Shown here: positions 34,184 through 44,269 of the stretch, piece by piece | How the letters are laid out: each line of letters opens with the position of its first letter | How positions within the stretch are numbered: position 1 is the stretch's first letter | Assembly (NCBI RefSeq): GCF_039729015.1 | Contig: NZ_CP155792.1 | Location: forward strand, 330,001-394,000 | Length of the DNA stretch: 64,000 nucleotides | From: Blastococcus sp. HT6-30 | GTDB taxonomy: Bacteria; Actinomycetota; Actinomycetes; Mycobacteriales; Geodermatophilaceae | Direction: 5' to 3' | Translations under genes and position numbers: made by a program | Notes under the pieces: model-generated | Database searches by the model: none | The model's input: only the letters and a program-made list of their open reading frames with translations | Told to the model about the DNA's origin: nothing

Positions 34184-35818
34184 TCAGGCGCGCTGGCGGA
34201 GCGCGTCGAAGAGGACGGTCTGGAGGTCGTTCTCGTCGACGGCCGAGTACGCCGCTCCACCGGTCGCGTCGGCGATCCGCTCGAGGGCGCTGATGTCGGC
34301 GTCCGGCCCCAGGGCGACACCGATCACCTTGATCGGCCGCTGGGGGTCGGCCTCCTCGGCCAGGGTGCTCAGCAGGGCATCCAGGGTGAGCCCGGCGGCG
34401 TCGTCCTCGTTGGTGCCGTCGGTGACCATCAGCACGCTGTTGACGGCGGTGGGGTCGTAGTTCTCCCGCGCCGCCCGCACCGCGGCCAGCGTGGTGTCGT
34501 ACAGGCCGGTGCCGCCGGGGGTCAGCCGCTCGGGGATCGTGTCGAGCTGGTCGTCGAGGACCTCGCGCTGCGTGCGGCCGTCGACGGCCGCGGCGACCTC
34601 CCGGGTGGGCACCAGCTCGGTCCAGTCGCGCTCCCCGTCGAGCTGGTAGGCGAACGCCCAGAGCCCCAGCGCGAAGTCGCCGGGCACGAGGGAGAGCGTG
34701 CTCTTGGCGGCGTCGCGGGCGAGGGTGGCGCGGGTGCCGTCGCCGACCGGCGCCTCCATGGACGTCGAGACGTCGAAGACGGTCAGCACCCGGGACGGCG
34801 TGGCCAGGCTGGACAGCCGGGTCAGGAGGGCCTGGAGCTGCGCGGCCTCGAGCGGCACCACCGTGGGGCTCGCTTCCGCGATGCCGGTCGCGTCGCCGGC
34901 GCCCTCGGGCGCGGCGCCCTCGGGCCCGCGGAAGCCGGCGTCGCGCACGGCGGCCTGCGCGTCCTCGGAGAGCAGCCGGCGGACCACGACGTCGACGGCC
35001 TGCTGCTGGGCCCCACCGGGAGCGCCGACCCGGAGCACCGGGTAGTCGAGCACGGGCGACCCCTCGGCGGGGTAGACGGCGACGAGGTTGGCCTCCGCAG
35101 CCTCGGTGTTGAGTGCGTAGACCTCCTGCTCGCTCACCGGCACGAGCGGTGCGTCCTCGCTGCCCTCGCTCCCGGCGGACAGGGCCTCGCCGGGCGAGAG
35201 GGCCGTGCTCCGTGCCGCGGACAGCACGGCCTGCACCACGGCGTTGTCCGCATCGGCGTCCCCGCCCAGCGCGGTGCGCACGGCGGCCAGCGCGGAGAGG
35301 GCCTCGGCGCTCGCGGCGAGGTCCGGTACCGCGAGCGGCCGACCGGTGCCCAGGGCCTCGGCCCAACCCGGGGCGGCGTCGGACCACCCCAGGTCGTCGA
35401 CCACGGCCCGGCTCGTGCCGATGACGACGGGGGAGACCGCCATCGAACCGGCCTGCTCGAGCTGGGCGGCGCTGACGCGGGCCGCCCACAGGCGGGCGTC
35501 GGGCACCCACACGTCGGGGAGGGCGTCCTCCGCCAGTGCGCCGAGGGCGCCGGCGACCTGCAGCGGCTCCTGGGCGGTCACCTCGGCGGTGACGCACACC
35601 TCGTCGTCGGGCGATCCGAGGTCGGTGAGCAGCCCCTGGGACAGCTCACCCAGCTCGGGGGCGACGGCGACCTCGACCGTCACGTTCTCGTCGCAGCCAC
35701 CACCCGCGGTGAGCCACCAGCCGAGGCCACCGAGGACCAGCACCACCGCGAGACCTGCGGCGACGAGGACGGGCGGCGCCGGACGGCGCTGGGTCGTGGG
35801 ATCTGCGTGGCGGCCCAT
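34184..35818 (-). CDS. Membrane-anchored solute-binding-like protein with C-terminal VWA domain
   Basis: 544 residues. One N-terminal membrane helix (about 16-38), then a region like a periplasmic binding protein (VTAQEPLQVAGALGALAEDALPDVWVPD, SPVVIGTSRAV), and from about 340 a von Willebrand factor A domain with a MIDAS site: FDVSTSM, later TPGGTGLYDTT and MVTDGTNEDD. VWA domains bind partner proteins through a metal ion; this combination occurs in actinobacterial surface proteins of unknown role. Monocistronic, opposite to the glycan operon. Confidence 0.8.
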   Translation of the reverse strand: MGRHADPTTQRRPAPPVLVAAGLAVVLVLGGLGWWLTAGGGCDENVTVEVAVAPELGELSQGLLTDLGSPDDEVCVTAEVTAQEPLQVAGALGALAEDALPDVWVPDARLWAARVSAAQLEQAGSMAVSPVVIGTSRAVVDDLGWSDAAPGWAEALGTGRPLAVPDLAASAEALSALAAVRTALGGDADADNAVVQAVLSAARSTALSPGEALSAGSEGSEDAPLVPVSEQEVYALNTEAAEANLVAVYPAEGSPVLDYPVLRVGAPGGAQQQAVDVVVRRLLSEDAQAAVRDAGFRGPEGAAPEGAGDATGIAEASPTVVPLEAAQLQALLTRLSSLATPSRVLTVFDVSTSMEAPVGDGTRATLARDAAKSTLSLVPGDFALGLWAFAYQLDGERDWTELVPTREVAAAVDGRTQREVLDDQLDTIPERLTPGGTGLYDTTLAAVRAARENYDPTAVNSVLMVTDGTNEDDAAGLTLDALLSTLAEEADPQRPIKVIGVALGPDADISALERIADATGGAAYSAVDENDLQTVLFDALRQRA

Positions 35819-35935
35819 GCTCGCTCTCTAGGGTCGACTCGGGGTGATGCGGCTCCCCCCGAGCGCGCTGCTCAAGAGTAGATGTGTCCTGCGTCGCTCC
35901 AGGGTGACCCTCCTCGCACGCGCCGCGACGGACGG

Positions 35936-36925
<990 letters not shown>

Positions 36926-36984
36926 GGCTGTCCTCCTAAGACCGATCGCGCGTTCCCCGCGCCCTACCCGGAGATCAACAGCGC

Positions 36985-37009
36985 ACACACTTCGAGGCCG
37001 AAGTGTTTT
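36985..37009. promoter_or_regulatory. Palindromic site upstream of the epimerase gene
   Basis: Perfect 8-bp arms ACACTTCG-AGGC-CGAAGTGT (36987-37006). On the minus strand it reads AAAACACTTC-N8-AGTGTGT, matching the site at 26262-26286 in the first ten bases, the spacer length and five of the next bases. It lies 60-85 bases before the ATG, where an operator or activator site would be. Confidence 0.6.
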
Positions 37010-37025
37010 CGCAAGGGAACGCGGA

Positions 37026-37061
37026 CGGGCCGCCGGCCTCCCGAAGGAGACCGGCGGCCCG
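37026..37061. terminator. Terminator after the liv operon
   Basis: CGGGCCGCCGG and CCGGCGGCCCG with an inner TCC-CGAA-GGA stem. Positioned 70 bases past the livK stop on the minus strand. Confidence 0.7.
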
Positions 37062-37131
37062 CCGTGGTGCTGCTGGCCCGTCCGGAGCCTCACCCCGAGC
37101 TTGGGCAGGGTAAGAGGGACGGGGTCCTCGT

Positions 37132-38484
37132 TCAGTCGACGGCCGACTCCTCGTCGGGGATCCCGTTCTCCGGCGGAGAGGCCGGCTCGCCGTCGAACGG
37201 CTCGATGGGAGCGTCGCCGATGTCGGTGGTGCGGATGTCCTGGACGAGCTCCGAGCCGGTGCCCACGATGCGCTCGACGGTCATGCCGTTCGTGCCCATG
37301 TGGCTCTCCTCGGAGTAGCGGAACGGCGCGAAGATCGGGCCCTCCCAGTCGGCGCCGACGGTCTCGATCGCCTCGATGATGCCGTCGCGGGTCGGGTTCT
37401 GACCGGCGGCCTGCAGGGCCTGGACGGTCGTGTAGGCCACGCTCATCCCGTACGCCCGGTAGTTGGTGAGCTCACCCTCGCCACCGTGTTCGTCCCAGAT
37501 CCGCTGGTAGAGCTGGATCCACGGGTTGTCGGTCATGTCGACGGTCGGCAGGTAGCCGGTGGTCAGCGCGCCGTCGAGCAGGCTGGCGTCGCTCACCGCG
37601 CCCTGCGAGAAGTTCTGCAGCAGGCTGCCGACCAGCGTCGGGTCGGAGCCCACGTTGGAGTAGAACCACTGCGGGTCGTAGCCGAGCTGCAGGGCGGTCA
37701 GCTGCGAGAGGGCCGTGTAGCTGGGCACGTTGAAGCCAACGACGAAGTCGGCCCCGGCTGCCTGCAGCGCGGCGATCTGCGGGCCGACGTTGGTGTTGCC
37801 CGGCACGTACCGCTCGGCGGCGACGATCTGGTCGTCGACGTACTGGCGGATGCCCGCCTCGCCGTCCTCGCCGAAGTCGTCGTCCTGGAGGAAGAGCCCG
37901 ACCTGCGCGTCGGGGTGGTTCTCGGCGATGTACTCGCCGATGATCTTTCCTTCGCTCATGTAGTCGGTCTGCCACCCGAAGGTGTACGGGTTGGTCTCCG
38001 GGTCGTCACCCCACAGCAGCGAGCCCGAGGAGACGAACAGGTCGGGCACGCCCTCGCTGTTCAGGAAGTCCAGGACGGCGCTGTGGGTCGGGGTGCCCAG
38101 ACCATTGACGATCGCGAAGACCTCGTCCTCCAGCACGAGCTGGTTCACGACCTGCGTCGTGTTGGTCGGGTTGTAGGCGTCGTCGCGGTAGATGTACTCG
38201 ATCTGCCGGCCATTGACCCCGCCGTTGGCGTTGACGTACTCGAAGTACGCCTCCACACCGGTCGGGATCTCGCTGTAGCCGGGAGCGGCCACACCGGTGA
38301 GCGGGTAGTGGGCGCCGAGGCGGATGGTGTCCTCGGTGACGCCGATGTCGGAGGCCTCGTTCTCGCCGCCGCCGCCGCCGCCACCACCGCCGCCGCCACC
38401 ACCGCCGCCGCCGCAGGCGGCAACGGTGGAGACGACGGTGGCTGCGGCGAGGCAGGACACGAGACGTCGGGAGGATCTGGACAA
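37132..38484 (-). CDS. ABC transporter substrate-binding lipoprotein (branched-chain amino acid/urea type)
   Basis: 450 residues from TTG 38484, with AGAGGAGAAC upstream. The leader ends in the lipobox T-V-A-A-C, followed at once by sixteen consecutive glycines as a flexible tether. The type I periplasmic binding domain begins [19 protein letters not shown] and includes [20 protein letters not shown]. It shares its operon with two LivHM-like permeases and two LivFG-like ATPases. Ligand not predictable. Confidence 0.88.
   Translation of the reverse strand: MSRSSRRLVSCLAAATVVSTVAACGGGGGGGGGGGGGGGGENEASDIGVTEDTIRLGAHYPLTGVAAPGYSEIPTGVEAYFEYVNANGGVNGRQIEYIYRDDAYNPTNTTQVVNQLVLEDEVFAIVNGLGTPTHSAVLDFLNSEGVPDLFVSSGSLLWGDDPETNPYTFGWQTDYMSEGKIIGEYIAENHPDAQVGLFLQDDDFGEDGEAGIRQYVDDQIVAAERYVPGNTNVGPQIAALQAAGADFVVGFNVPSYTALSQLTALQLGYDPQWFYSNVGSDPTLVGSLLQNFSQGAVSDASLLDGALTTGYLPTVDMTDNPWIQLYQRIWDEHGGEGELTNYRAYGMSVAYTTVQALQAAGQNPTRDGIIEAIETVGADWEGPIFAPFRYSEESHMGTNGMTVERIVGTGSELVQDIRTTDIGDAPIEPFDGEPASPPENGIPDEESAVD
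38365..38412 (-). repeat. Triplet repeat encoding sixteen glycines
   Basis: Forty-eight bases of GGC/GGT codons directly after the lipidated Cys codon. Slippage would change linker length without frameshift. Confidence 0.85.
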
Positions 38485-38573
38485 CAGTTCTCCTCTGGTG
38501 CGGCCCGGGCGTCGGTGCCCGGGAGTATGGGTGGGGTGGAGCGGCCGGATGAGGCGGGTCGAAGGGGTCGCCC

Positions 38574-39770
38574 TCACCCCCTGCTGCTGCTCGCGCCGTC
38601 GGCGCCGGCCTGAGCCATCGCCCGCTTGGCCTTGCGGGTCATCCAGCGGAGGCGGATGGTCCCGACGAAGCCGGCCGGAGCGGCGATCATCACCACGATG
38701 AGCACGACGCCGTAGACGAACGGCGCCAGCTGCGCGGCCTCGGTCTGGTTGAGCCCGAAGTCGACGCCGAGGTCGGTGACGAACGGCGGGAGGAAGACCA
38801 GCAGCGCCGAGCCGAGCAGGGCGCCGATCAGGCTCCCCAGGCCGCCGATGACGATCGCGGTGAGCAGGGCGATGGAGAGCACGAGCGTGAAGCCGCTGGG
38901 GGCGGCGAGGCGGACCACGATGGCCAGCACGCCACCGGCCAGCCCGGCCGCGGCGGCGCTGACGACGAACGCCAGCACCCGCCAGGCGCCGAGGTTCACG
39001 CCGGCCAGCTCCGCGGCGACCTCCTGGTCGCGCACCGCCCGCCAGGTGCGCCCGATCCGGCTGCGGATCAGGTTGGCCAGGAAGAAGTACGTGATCAGCA
39101 GGCAGATCGCGCCGACGTAGGCCAGCCACTTGGTGCTCGACGCCGCGTTGCCCGACACCGCCGCGATGAACCCGTCGAACCACTCCGGGGCCTGCGGGGC
39201 GCGGACCCGCATGCCCTGCTCGCCGCCGAAGATGTCGTGGAAGTAGATCGCCAGACCGGGCAGGCCGACGGCGAGCGCGAGCGTCGCACCGGCCAGGTAC
39301 GGGCCGTGCAGCCGGGCGGCGGCCACCCCGACGAGGGCGCCGATCGCCGTGGCCACCACGACCGCGGCCAGCAGGATCACCGGCAGGGGCAGCGGCTCCT
39401 CGGCGTCGAGGAACAACGCCGTGGTGTAGGCGCCGGCCGCCATGAGCGCACCGTGGCCGAGCGAGATCTGCCCGTTCATGCCGGTGAGCACGGTGAGGCC
39501 ACCGGCCGCGATGGCGTAGTAGGTGAGGGTCGCCAGCTGCGAGTTCTGGAACGGGCTGGTGATCTCGAGGATCACCACCGCCAGCACGGCGCAGACGGCG
39601 AGCACCAGCAGGTGGCGCAGCAGCGTGGACCCGGGCAGGAAGGAACGGCCGGCCTCGGCCGGCGCCGAGGGGGCGTCCCCGCCGGCGGTGGCCTTGACGG
39701 GCGCCTCGGAGGAGGCCTTGCCGGCCGTGCCGGGGGTGGAGGCGGGGCTCTGCAGGTCGCTCATGGTCAT
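38574..39770 (-). CDS. LivM-type ABC permease
   Basis: 398 residues; ATG at 39770 overlaps the LivH stop. A hydrophilic N-terminal extension of about 45 residues precedes eight or more helices. The family motif LTGMNGQISLGHGALMAAGAYTTA and the conserved GRTWRAVRDQEVAAELAGVNL (cytoplasmic coupling loop) are clear. Forms the membrane channel with LivH. Confidence 0.9.
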   Translation of the reverse strand: MTMSDLQSPASTPGTAGKASSEAPVKATAGGDAPSAPAEAGRSFLPGSTLLRHLLVLAVCAVLAVVILEITSPFQNSQLATLTYYAIAAGGLTVLTGMNGQISLGHGALMAAGAYTTALFLDAEEPLPLPVILLAAVVVATAIGALVGVAAARLHGPYLAGATLALAVGLPGLAIYFHDIFGGEQGMRVRAPQAPEWFDGFIAAVSGNAASSTKWLAYVGAICLLITYFFLANLIRSRIGRTWRAVRDQEVAAELAGVNLGAWRVLAFVVSAAAAGLAGGVLAIVVRLAAPSGFTLVLSIALLTAIVIGGLGSLIGALLGSALLVFLPPFVTDLGVDFGLNQTEAAQLAPFVYGVVLIVVMIAAPAGFVGTIRLRWMTRKAKRAMAQAGADGASSSRG

Positions 39771-40651
39771 GCCCTCCGAGCCGTGGTGCTGCTGAACAGG
39801 CCGCCCGGACGCACCAGCAGCACGACGATGAGGATGACCAGGGCGGAGATGTTGACCAGCGCACTTCCGCGCGGGGCGTAGCCGCTCACGTAGCTCAGCG
39901 CCAGTCCCAGGATCAGCCCACCGACGATCGCGCCGACCGGCGAGTCGAGGCCGCCGATGATGGCGGCGACGAACCCGAACACGATCAACGCGTCCATGTA
40001 GGCCGGCCAGACGAACGTGCCGCCGGCGATCAGCAGGCCCGAGAGCGAGCCGACGACGGCGGCCAGCCCCCACCCGAGGGTGAGCATGCCGCCGACCTTG
40101 ACGCCGAGCAGCCGGGCGACCTCCTGGCTGAACGCCGAGGCGCGCATGGCCAGGCCGACGCGGGTGAACCTGAACAGCGCGACCAGCAGCGCCATCACGA
40201 TCAGCACCGAGCCGATGACGTAGAGGCTGGTCGGGGTCAGCGGGATCGTCGTGTCACCCACTTCGAACCCGCGCACGCCGAACGGCGTGGGGAACGACTG
40301 GAACGACGAGCCGAAGATGATGGCGATGCTCGCCTGGATGGCGACGAAGAGGCCGAGGGTCACGATGACCGCGTTCAGCTCGGGGCCACCCTCGACCGGG
40401 CGGATGATCACCCGCTCCACGATGGCGCCGAGGACGAAGCCGGAGGCCAGGGCGGCGATCAGCGCCACCCAGTAGGAGGCGCCGGCCTGGATGAGGGCCA
40501 GGGCGATGAACGTGGTGGCCGCGGCCATCGAGCCCTGGGCGAAGTTGACGATGCGGGTCGATCGCCAGATGAGCACCAGGGCCAGGGCGAAGGCCGAGTA
40601 GATCATGCCCTGGGTCAACCCGGTGAGGGTCACGTTGACGAAGTAGTCCAC
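39767..40651 (-). CDS. LivH-type ABC permease
   Basis: 294 residues. Starts MDYFVNVTLTGLTQGMIYSA and has IWRSTRIVNFAQGSMA, the usual LivH signature, plus the coupling helix region VGLAMRASAFSQEVARLLGV. About eight helices. Overlaps livM by ATGA. Confidence 0.92.
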   Translation of the reverse strand: MDYFVNVTLTGLTQGMIYSAFALALVLIWRSTRIVNFAQGSMAAATTFIALALIQAGASYWVALIAALASGFVLGAIVERVIIRPVEGGPELNAVIVTLGLFVAIQASIAIIFGSSFQSFPTPFGVRGFEVGDTTIPLTPTSLYVIGSVLIVMALLVALFRFTRVGLAMRASAFSQEVARLLGVKVGGMLTLGWGLAAVVGSLSGLLIAGGTFVWPAYMDALIVFGFVAAIIGGLDSPVGAIVGGLILGLALSYVSGYAPRGSALVNISALVILIVVLLVRPGGLFSSTTARRA

Positions 40652-40685
40652 GGAGGAGGAAGCCTTCCTGGCAGTGCGGGGAGGG

Positions 40686-41465
40686 TCAGAAACCGAGGTA
40701 GGCGTGCCGGAGGTCCTCGTCGGCCATCAGCGTGCGGGCGGAGTCGGTGACCACCACCCGGCCGAGGTTGAGGACGACGCCGACATCGGCGACCGACAGG
40801 GCGCTGCGGGCGTTCTGCTCGACCAGCAGCACCGACAGGTTCTCGGAGTCCACCAGCTGGCGGAGCAGTCCGAAGATCTGCGCGACGATGCGCGGTGCGA
40901 GGCCCAGCGACGGCTCGTCGAGCAGCAGGACGCGCGGCTGGGCCAGCAGCGCCCGGCCGATGACGAGCATCTGCCGCTCACCGCCGGACAGGGTGTGGGC
41001 CGCGTTGTTCTTGCGCTCGGCGATGCGTGGGAACAGGTCGTAGACCCGGTCGAACTCCTCCTTGCCTACCTTGCCGCGGAAGAGCGCACCGACCCGCAGG
41101 TTCTCGTCGACGGTGAGCTCGGAGATCACGCCGCGGCCCTCGGGAACGTGCGCCATGCCCTTGCTGACCATCGCCTCGACCGGTGCCTTGGTGATGTCCT
41201 CGCCGTCGAGGAGCACACGTCCGGCGACCGGGCGGACCAGGCCGCTGATGGTGCGCAGCAGCGTCGTCTTGCCCGCTCCGTTGGCGCCCAGGACGGCGGT
41301 GATCCGCCCGGCCTCGGCCGAGAGGGAGACGCCGTCGAGGGCGCGGACCGGCCCGTAGGTGGAGGTGAGTCCCTCCACCTCGAGCAGCCGGGTCGTGGTG
41401 GCGGTGCCGCCGGTCGGGTTGCCGCCGGTGGCGGACAGCGCCGTGCTGCCGTGGATCTCAGGCAT
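40686..41465 (-). CDS. LivF-type ABC ATPase
   Basis: 259 residues. Walker A GANGAGKTTLLR, Q-loop region, signature LSGGERQMLVIGRALL, Walker B VLLLDEPSLGLAP and switch His segment (here LLVEQNA). Energises the importer together with LivG, whose gene it overlaps by eight bases. Confidence 0.92.
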   Translation of the reverse strand: MPEIHGSTALSATGGNPTGGTATTTRLLEVEGLTSTYGPVRALDGVSLSAEAGRITAVLGANGAGKTTLLRTISGLVRPVAGRVLLDGEDITKAPVEAMVSKGMAHVPEGRGVISELTVDENLRVGALFRGKVGKEEFDRVYDLFPRIAERKNNAAHTLSGGERQMLVIGRALLAQPRVLLLDEPSLGLAPRIVAQIFGLLRQLVDSENLSVLLVEQNARSALSVADVGVVLNLGRVVVTDSARTLMADEDLRHAYLGF

Positions 41466-42327
41466 GGGTCCGTCCTCCGTCGGCGTGGGTCAGCTCGTCG
41501 GCGTCGGCCATCGGGTCGACGGCGTCGCCGAGGTAGGCCTCGGTGACCGCCGGGTCGGCCTGGACCTCCGCCGGGGTGCCGGCGGCGATCTGCTTGCCCG
41601 AGTCGAGGACGGTGATCCGGTCGCAGACCCGCATGACCAGGTCCATGTGGTGCTCGACCAGGAGCACGCTCATCCGGCCGACGACCGAGCGGATCAGGTC
41701 GCCGAGCTCGTTCATCTCGTCCTCGGAGAGGCCGCTGGCGGGCTCGTCGAGCAGCAGCAGCTCGGGCTCGGAGACCAGCGCCCGGGCCAGCGCGACCCGC
41801 TTCTGCACCGGGTAGGGCAGCGAGCCGGGGTAGCGGCCGGCGTACTCCCCGGCGTTCAGCTCGATCAGCGCGCGCATCGCCCGCTCGCGCAGCAGCCGCT
41901 CGTCCTTGTCCGACGTGGGCAGCGCCACCAGCGCCGAGAAGAAGCCGGCGCGGGCGTGCCGGTGGGCGCCGACCATGACGTTCTCCAGCACGGTCATGCC
42001 GGGGAACAGGCCGACCCCCTGCAGGGTGCGGGCGATGCCCAGGGAGGTGAGCTTGCTGGGCTTGAGCCGGCGCATCTCCTCCCCGCGCCAGGTGATCCGG
42101 CCCGACGTCGGGCGGACCAGGCCGCACGCGACGTTGAAGAGGGTCGTCTTGCCGGCCCCGTTCGGGCCTATCAGTCCGTGCACCTGGCCCGGCTCGACGG
42201 TCACCGACACGTCGGTGAGGGCCAGCACGCCGCCGAAGGCGACGTTGATCCCGGTCATCTCGAGCCGGGCCGTGGGCGGTGATTCGTGCGTTCGCTGGCT
42301 GCCGGGCGGCTGCGCCAAGGGGCCCAC
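41458..42327 (-). CDS. LivG-type ABC ATPase
   Basis: About 289 residues from GTG 42327; TTG 42318 and GTG 42426 are other in-frame starts and the AGAGGAG at 42330-42336 could serve the first two. Walker A GPNGAGKTTLFN, Walker B LLLLDEPASGLS and switch VEHHMD. The LSGGQ-type signature is altered to YPVQKRVALARAL, a known LivG feature in which the signature is degenerate. First gene of the liv operon; divergent from pucR. Confidence 0.88.
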   Translation of the reverse strand: MGPLAQPPGSQRTHESPPTARLEMTGINVAFGGVLALTDVSVTVEPGQVHGLIGPNGAGKTTLFNVACGLVRPTSGRITWRGEEMRRLKPSKLTSLGIARTLQGVGLFPGMTVLENVMVGAHRHARAGFFSALVALPTSDKDERLLRERAMRALIELNAGEYAGRYPGSLPYPVQKRVALARALVSEPELLLLDEPASGLSEDEMNELGDLIRSVVGRMSVLLVEHHMDLVMRVCDRITVLDSGKQIAAGTPAEVQADPAVTEAYLGDAVDPMADADELTHADGGRTHA

Positions 42328-42402
42328 TGCTCCTCTGCATCGGCGGGGTCGCCGCCCCGTGAGCGGGGCGGCGAGTCGGGTCGCGGGTATGTCCCGCTGA
42401 GA

Positions 42403-42468
42403 CTGCCCGGCGGTGTCGCCGGTCACAATGGGCGCACCGCACAGCGATCACGAGATCGGGTTGTGCTG
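42403..42468 (+). repeat. Direct repeat element, copy A
   Basis: Aligns without gaps to copy B at 42612-42677, about 47 of 66 bases identical. The fixed cores are CTGCCCGGC, TCACAATGGG, CGCACAG and GTTGTGCT. Within the element CACAA (42424) and TTGTG (42461) form an inverted pair with start-to-start spacing of 37. Confidence 0.7.
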
Positions 42469-42611
42469 TGTGTCCCGGGTCTCGGGGAGGCGGGGCTCAT
42501 GGGGTGCGCGGGGCCGCCGGGGAACGGGTGACCGGAGGCCGGTGACGGGTCGCCGACGGCCGCCGGGTCGCGGGGCCGGCGTCGATGGGTCACGACCGTG
42601 CTGCGCCGACC

Positions 42612-42677
42612 CTGCCCGGCTGTGTCCGCACTCACAATGGGCTGATCGCACAGTCATGCGCGTCTCGTGTTGTGCTT
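42612..42677 (+). repeat. Direct repeat element, copy B
   Basis: Second copy, offset by exactly 209 bases. CACAA at 42633 and TTGTG at 42670 keep the 37-base spacing although the bases between them differ. It ends about 30 bases before the PucR start. Confidence 0.7.
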
Positions 42678-42706
42678 TCAGCGGCGCCGTCGGAGGAGGT
42701 GATCGC

Positions 42707-43927
42707 GTGCAGCCCTTCCGTCCGGAGGTGGCGACCAGGCTCGGGCAGCTGGCGCCCCGGCTGATGGACCAGCTCGACGCGATGACCGACCGGATGCTCG
42801 ACGTGCTGGTCCGCACGGAGCCGGCCTACCGCGAGCTGGTCGGGCAGTCCGAGCAGGACGTGCGGATGTCCACGCGGTCGAACCTCGAGAACGGGCTCCG
42901 GTCGCTGATGTCCGCGGCGGCCGGCACCGGGACCCCCCACCTGGCGTCGGCGCGGGAGGTCGGCCGGCGGCGGGCGGCGCAGGGCCTGCCGCTCGAGGCG
43001 GTGCTGCGGGCCTACCGGCTCGGCGGGCAGGTCACCTGGGAGGCGCTCCTCCTGGTCTCCCGGAGCGGCACGGGCCAGCACGACACCCTGCTGCTGGAGG
43101 TCGCCGGCTCGGTCTGGCGCACGAACGACGCGGAGTGCGCGGCGGTCGCCGAGGGCTACCGGCAGGAGCAGCGGCGGCTCGCCGGCGTCGACGAGCAGGC
43201 CCGGCAGCAGGCGCTCGACGGCCTGCTGGAGGGCCGGGGGAGCGATCCGGCGTTCGTGCGCATCGCCGCGGAGACGCTGGCCATGCCGCTCGACGGTCGG
43301 CTCATGGCGGTCGTGGCGCTGCCGGGTTCCGGTGGGGTTCCGGCGCTCGACGCCCCGGGCGAGGCGTTGCTCAAGCGCGGCGTCCGGTCCGTGTGGGGGG
43401 CTCGCGGTGACACCCAGGTGGGTGTCGTGGTGCTCGCGGCGATCCGCCCGGGCGATCTCCTGAGCCTGCTGCGGGGGGCCGCGAACGGCCCGGTCGGGGT
43501 GTCCGACGTCGTCGAGGGCGCCGCCGCGGTCGGTGCGGCCTACCGCCTGGCCGAGACAGCGGTGCGCACGCTGCCCGCAGGGGTGCGCCGCGTGGTCAGC
43601 ATCGACGACCGGCTGCCCGAGGCGCTGCTGAGCAACTCGCCCGAGATCAGCTCCCGCCTGGTGGGCCAGTCCCTCGGCGGGCTGCTCGAGCTGCCCGACG
43701 ACGAGCGCGGGGTGCTGCTGGACACGCTCGCGGCGTTCCTCGCCACCGACGGGTCACCGACCCGCGCCGCCGACGCGCTGTACTGCCACCGGAACACCGT
43801 GATGCACCGGCTCCGGCGGATCGAGTCGGTGACCGGCCGGAAGGTGACCGACCCGCGGTCGCGGCTGCTCTGGCAGCTGGCCCTGCTGGGCACCGAGCAC
43901 GGTGAGCCTGCCCGGCGCTCCGCCTAG
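42707..43927 (+). CDS. PucR-family transcriptional regulator
   Basis: 406 residues from GTG 42707, with CGGAGGAGG upstream. A helical N-terminal sensor region (RsbT-antagonist/GGDEF-like in the family) is followed by the C-terminal PucR helix-turn-helix: TRAADALYCHRNTVMHRLRRIESVTGRKV. Such regulators commonly control nitrogen or amino-acid related transport; the divergent liv operon is the obvious target, and the duplicated element between them the obvious binding region. Confidence 0.85.
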   Translation: MQPFRPEVATRLGQLAPRLMDQLDAMTDRMLDVLVRTEPAYRELVGQSEQDVRMSTRSNLENGLRSLMSAAAGTGTPHLASAREVGRRRAAQGLPLEAVLRAYRLGGQVTWEALLLVSRSGTGQHDTLLLEVAGSVWRTNDAECAAVAEGYRQEQRRLAGVDEQARQQALDGLLEGRGSDPAFVRIAAETLAMPLDGRLMAVVALPGSGGVPALDAPGEALLKRGVRSVWGARGDTQVGVVVLAAIRPGDLLSLLRGAANGPVGVSDVVEGAAAVGAAYRLAETAVRTLPAGVRRVVSIDDRLPEALLSNSPEISSRLVGQSLGGLLELPDDERGVLLDTLAAFLATDGSPTRAADALYCHRNTVMHRLRRIESVTGRKVTDPRSRLLWQLALLGTEHGEPARRSA

Positions 43928-43989
43928 CCGGGAGGATTCCGCCCGCCCCCTGACCCCTCGCAGGCCGGGGGAGCCTCCGGACGGCACTG

Positions 43990-44223
43990 CTACTGCAGGT
44001 AGCTCTCCACCTGCTGCTCGGGGCGGGCCTGCGCCTCGTCCGGGTTCTCGTCGTACTGCCGCTTCGCCCGGCGCTGCCGCAGCAGGTCCCAGCACTGGTC
44101 GAGGTCGGCCTCGAGCTTGCTCATGCGGGCCCGCGTCTCGTCGGTGTGCTCGCTGCTGTCGCGCAGCGCGTGCTCCTCGTCGACCAGGGTGTGGATGCGC
44201 TTCAGGATGTCTTCCTCGTCCAT
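43990..44223 (-). CDS. DUF2630 family protein
   Basis: 77 residues, highly charged and helical. Begins MDEEDILKRIHTLVDEEHAL and ends RPEQQVESYLQ, matching the short actinobacterial DUF2630 family. No known function. Lies just downstream of tyrA on the same strand. Confidence 0.85.
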   Translation of the reverse strand: MDEEDILKRIHTLVDEEHALRDSSEHTDETRARMSKLEADLDQCWDLLRQRRAKRQYDENPDEAQARPEQQVESYLQ

Positions 44224-44269
44224 GCCCCGGTCCGTGCCCGGGGACGCGTGCGCGAAACGGCGAGGGCGG

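Larger units (their letters stand above)
42328..42706. promoter_or_regulatory. Divergent regulatory region between liv operon and pucR
   Basis: 379 bases with no credible gene. It must contain the promoters of the liv operon (leftward) and of the PucR gene (rightward), and it contains two copies of a 66-base element listed separately. PucR proteins often regulate the neighbouring divergent operon. Confidence 0.7.

Noticed and set aside
38365-38412. Phase-variable switch in the glycine tract
   Set aside because: The repeat unit is a codon, so slippage cannot shift the frame; only linker length would vary.
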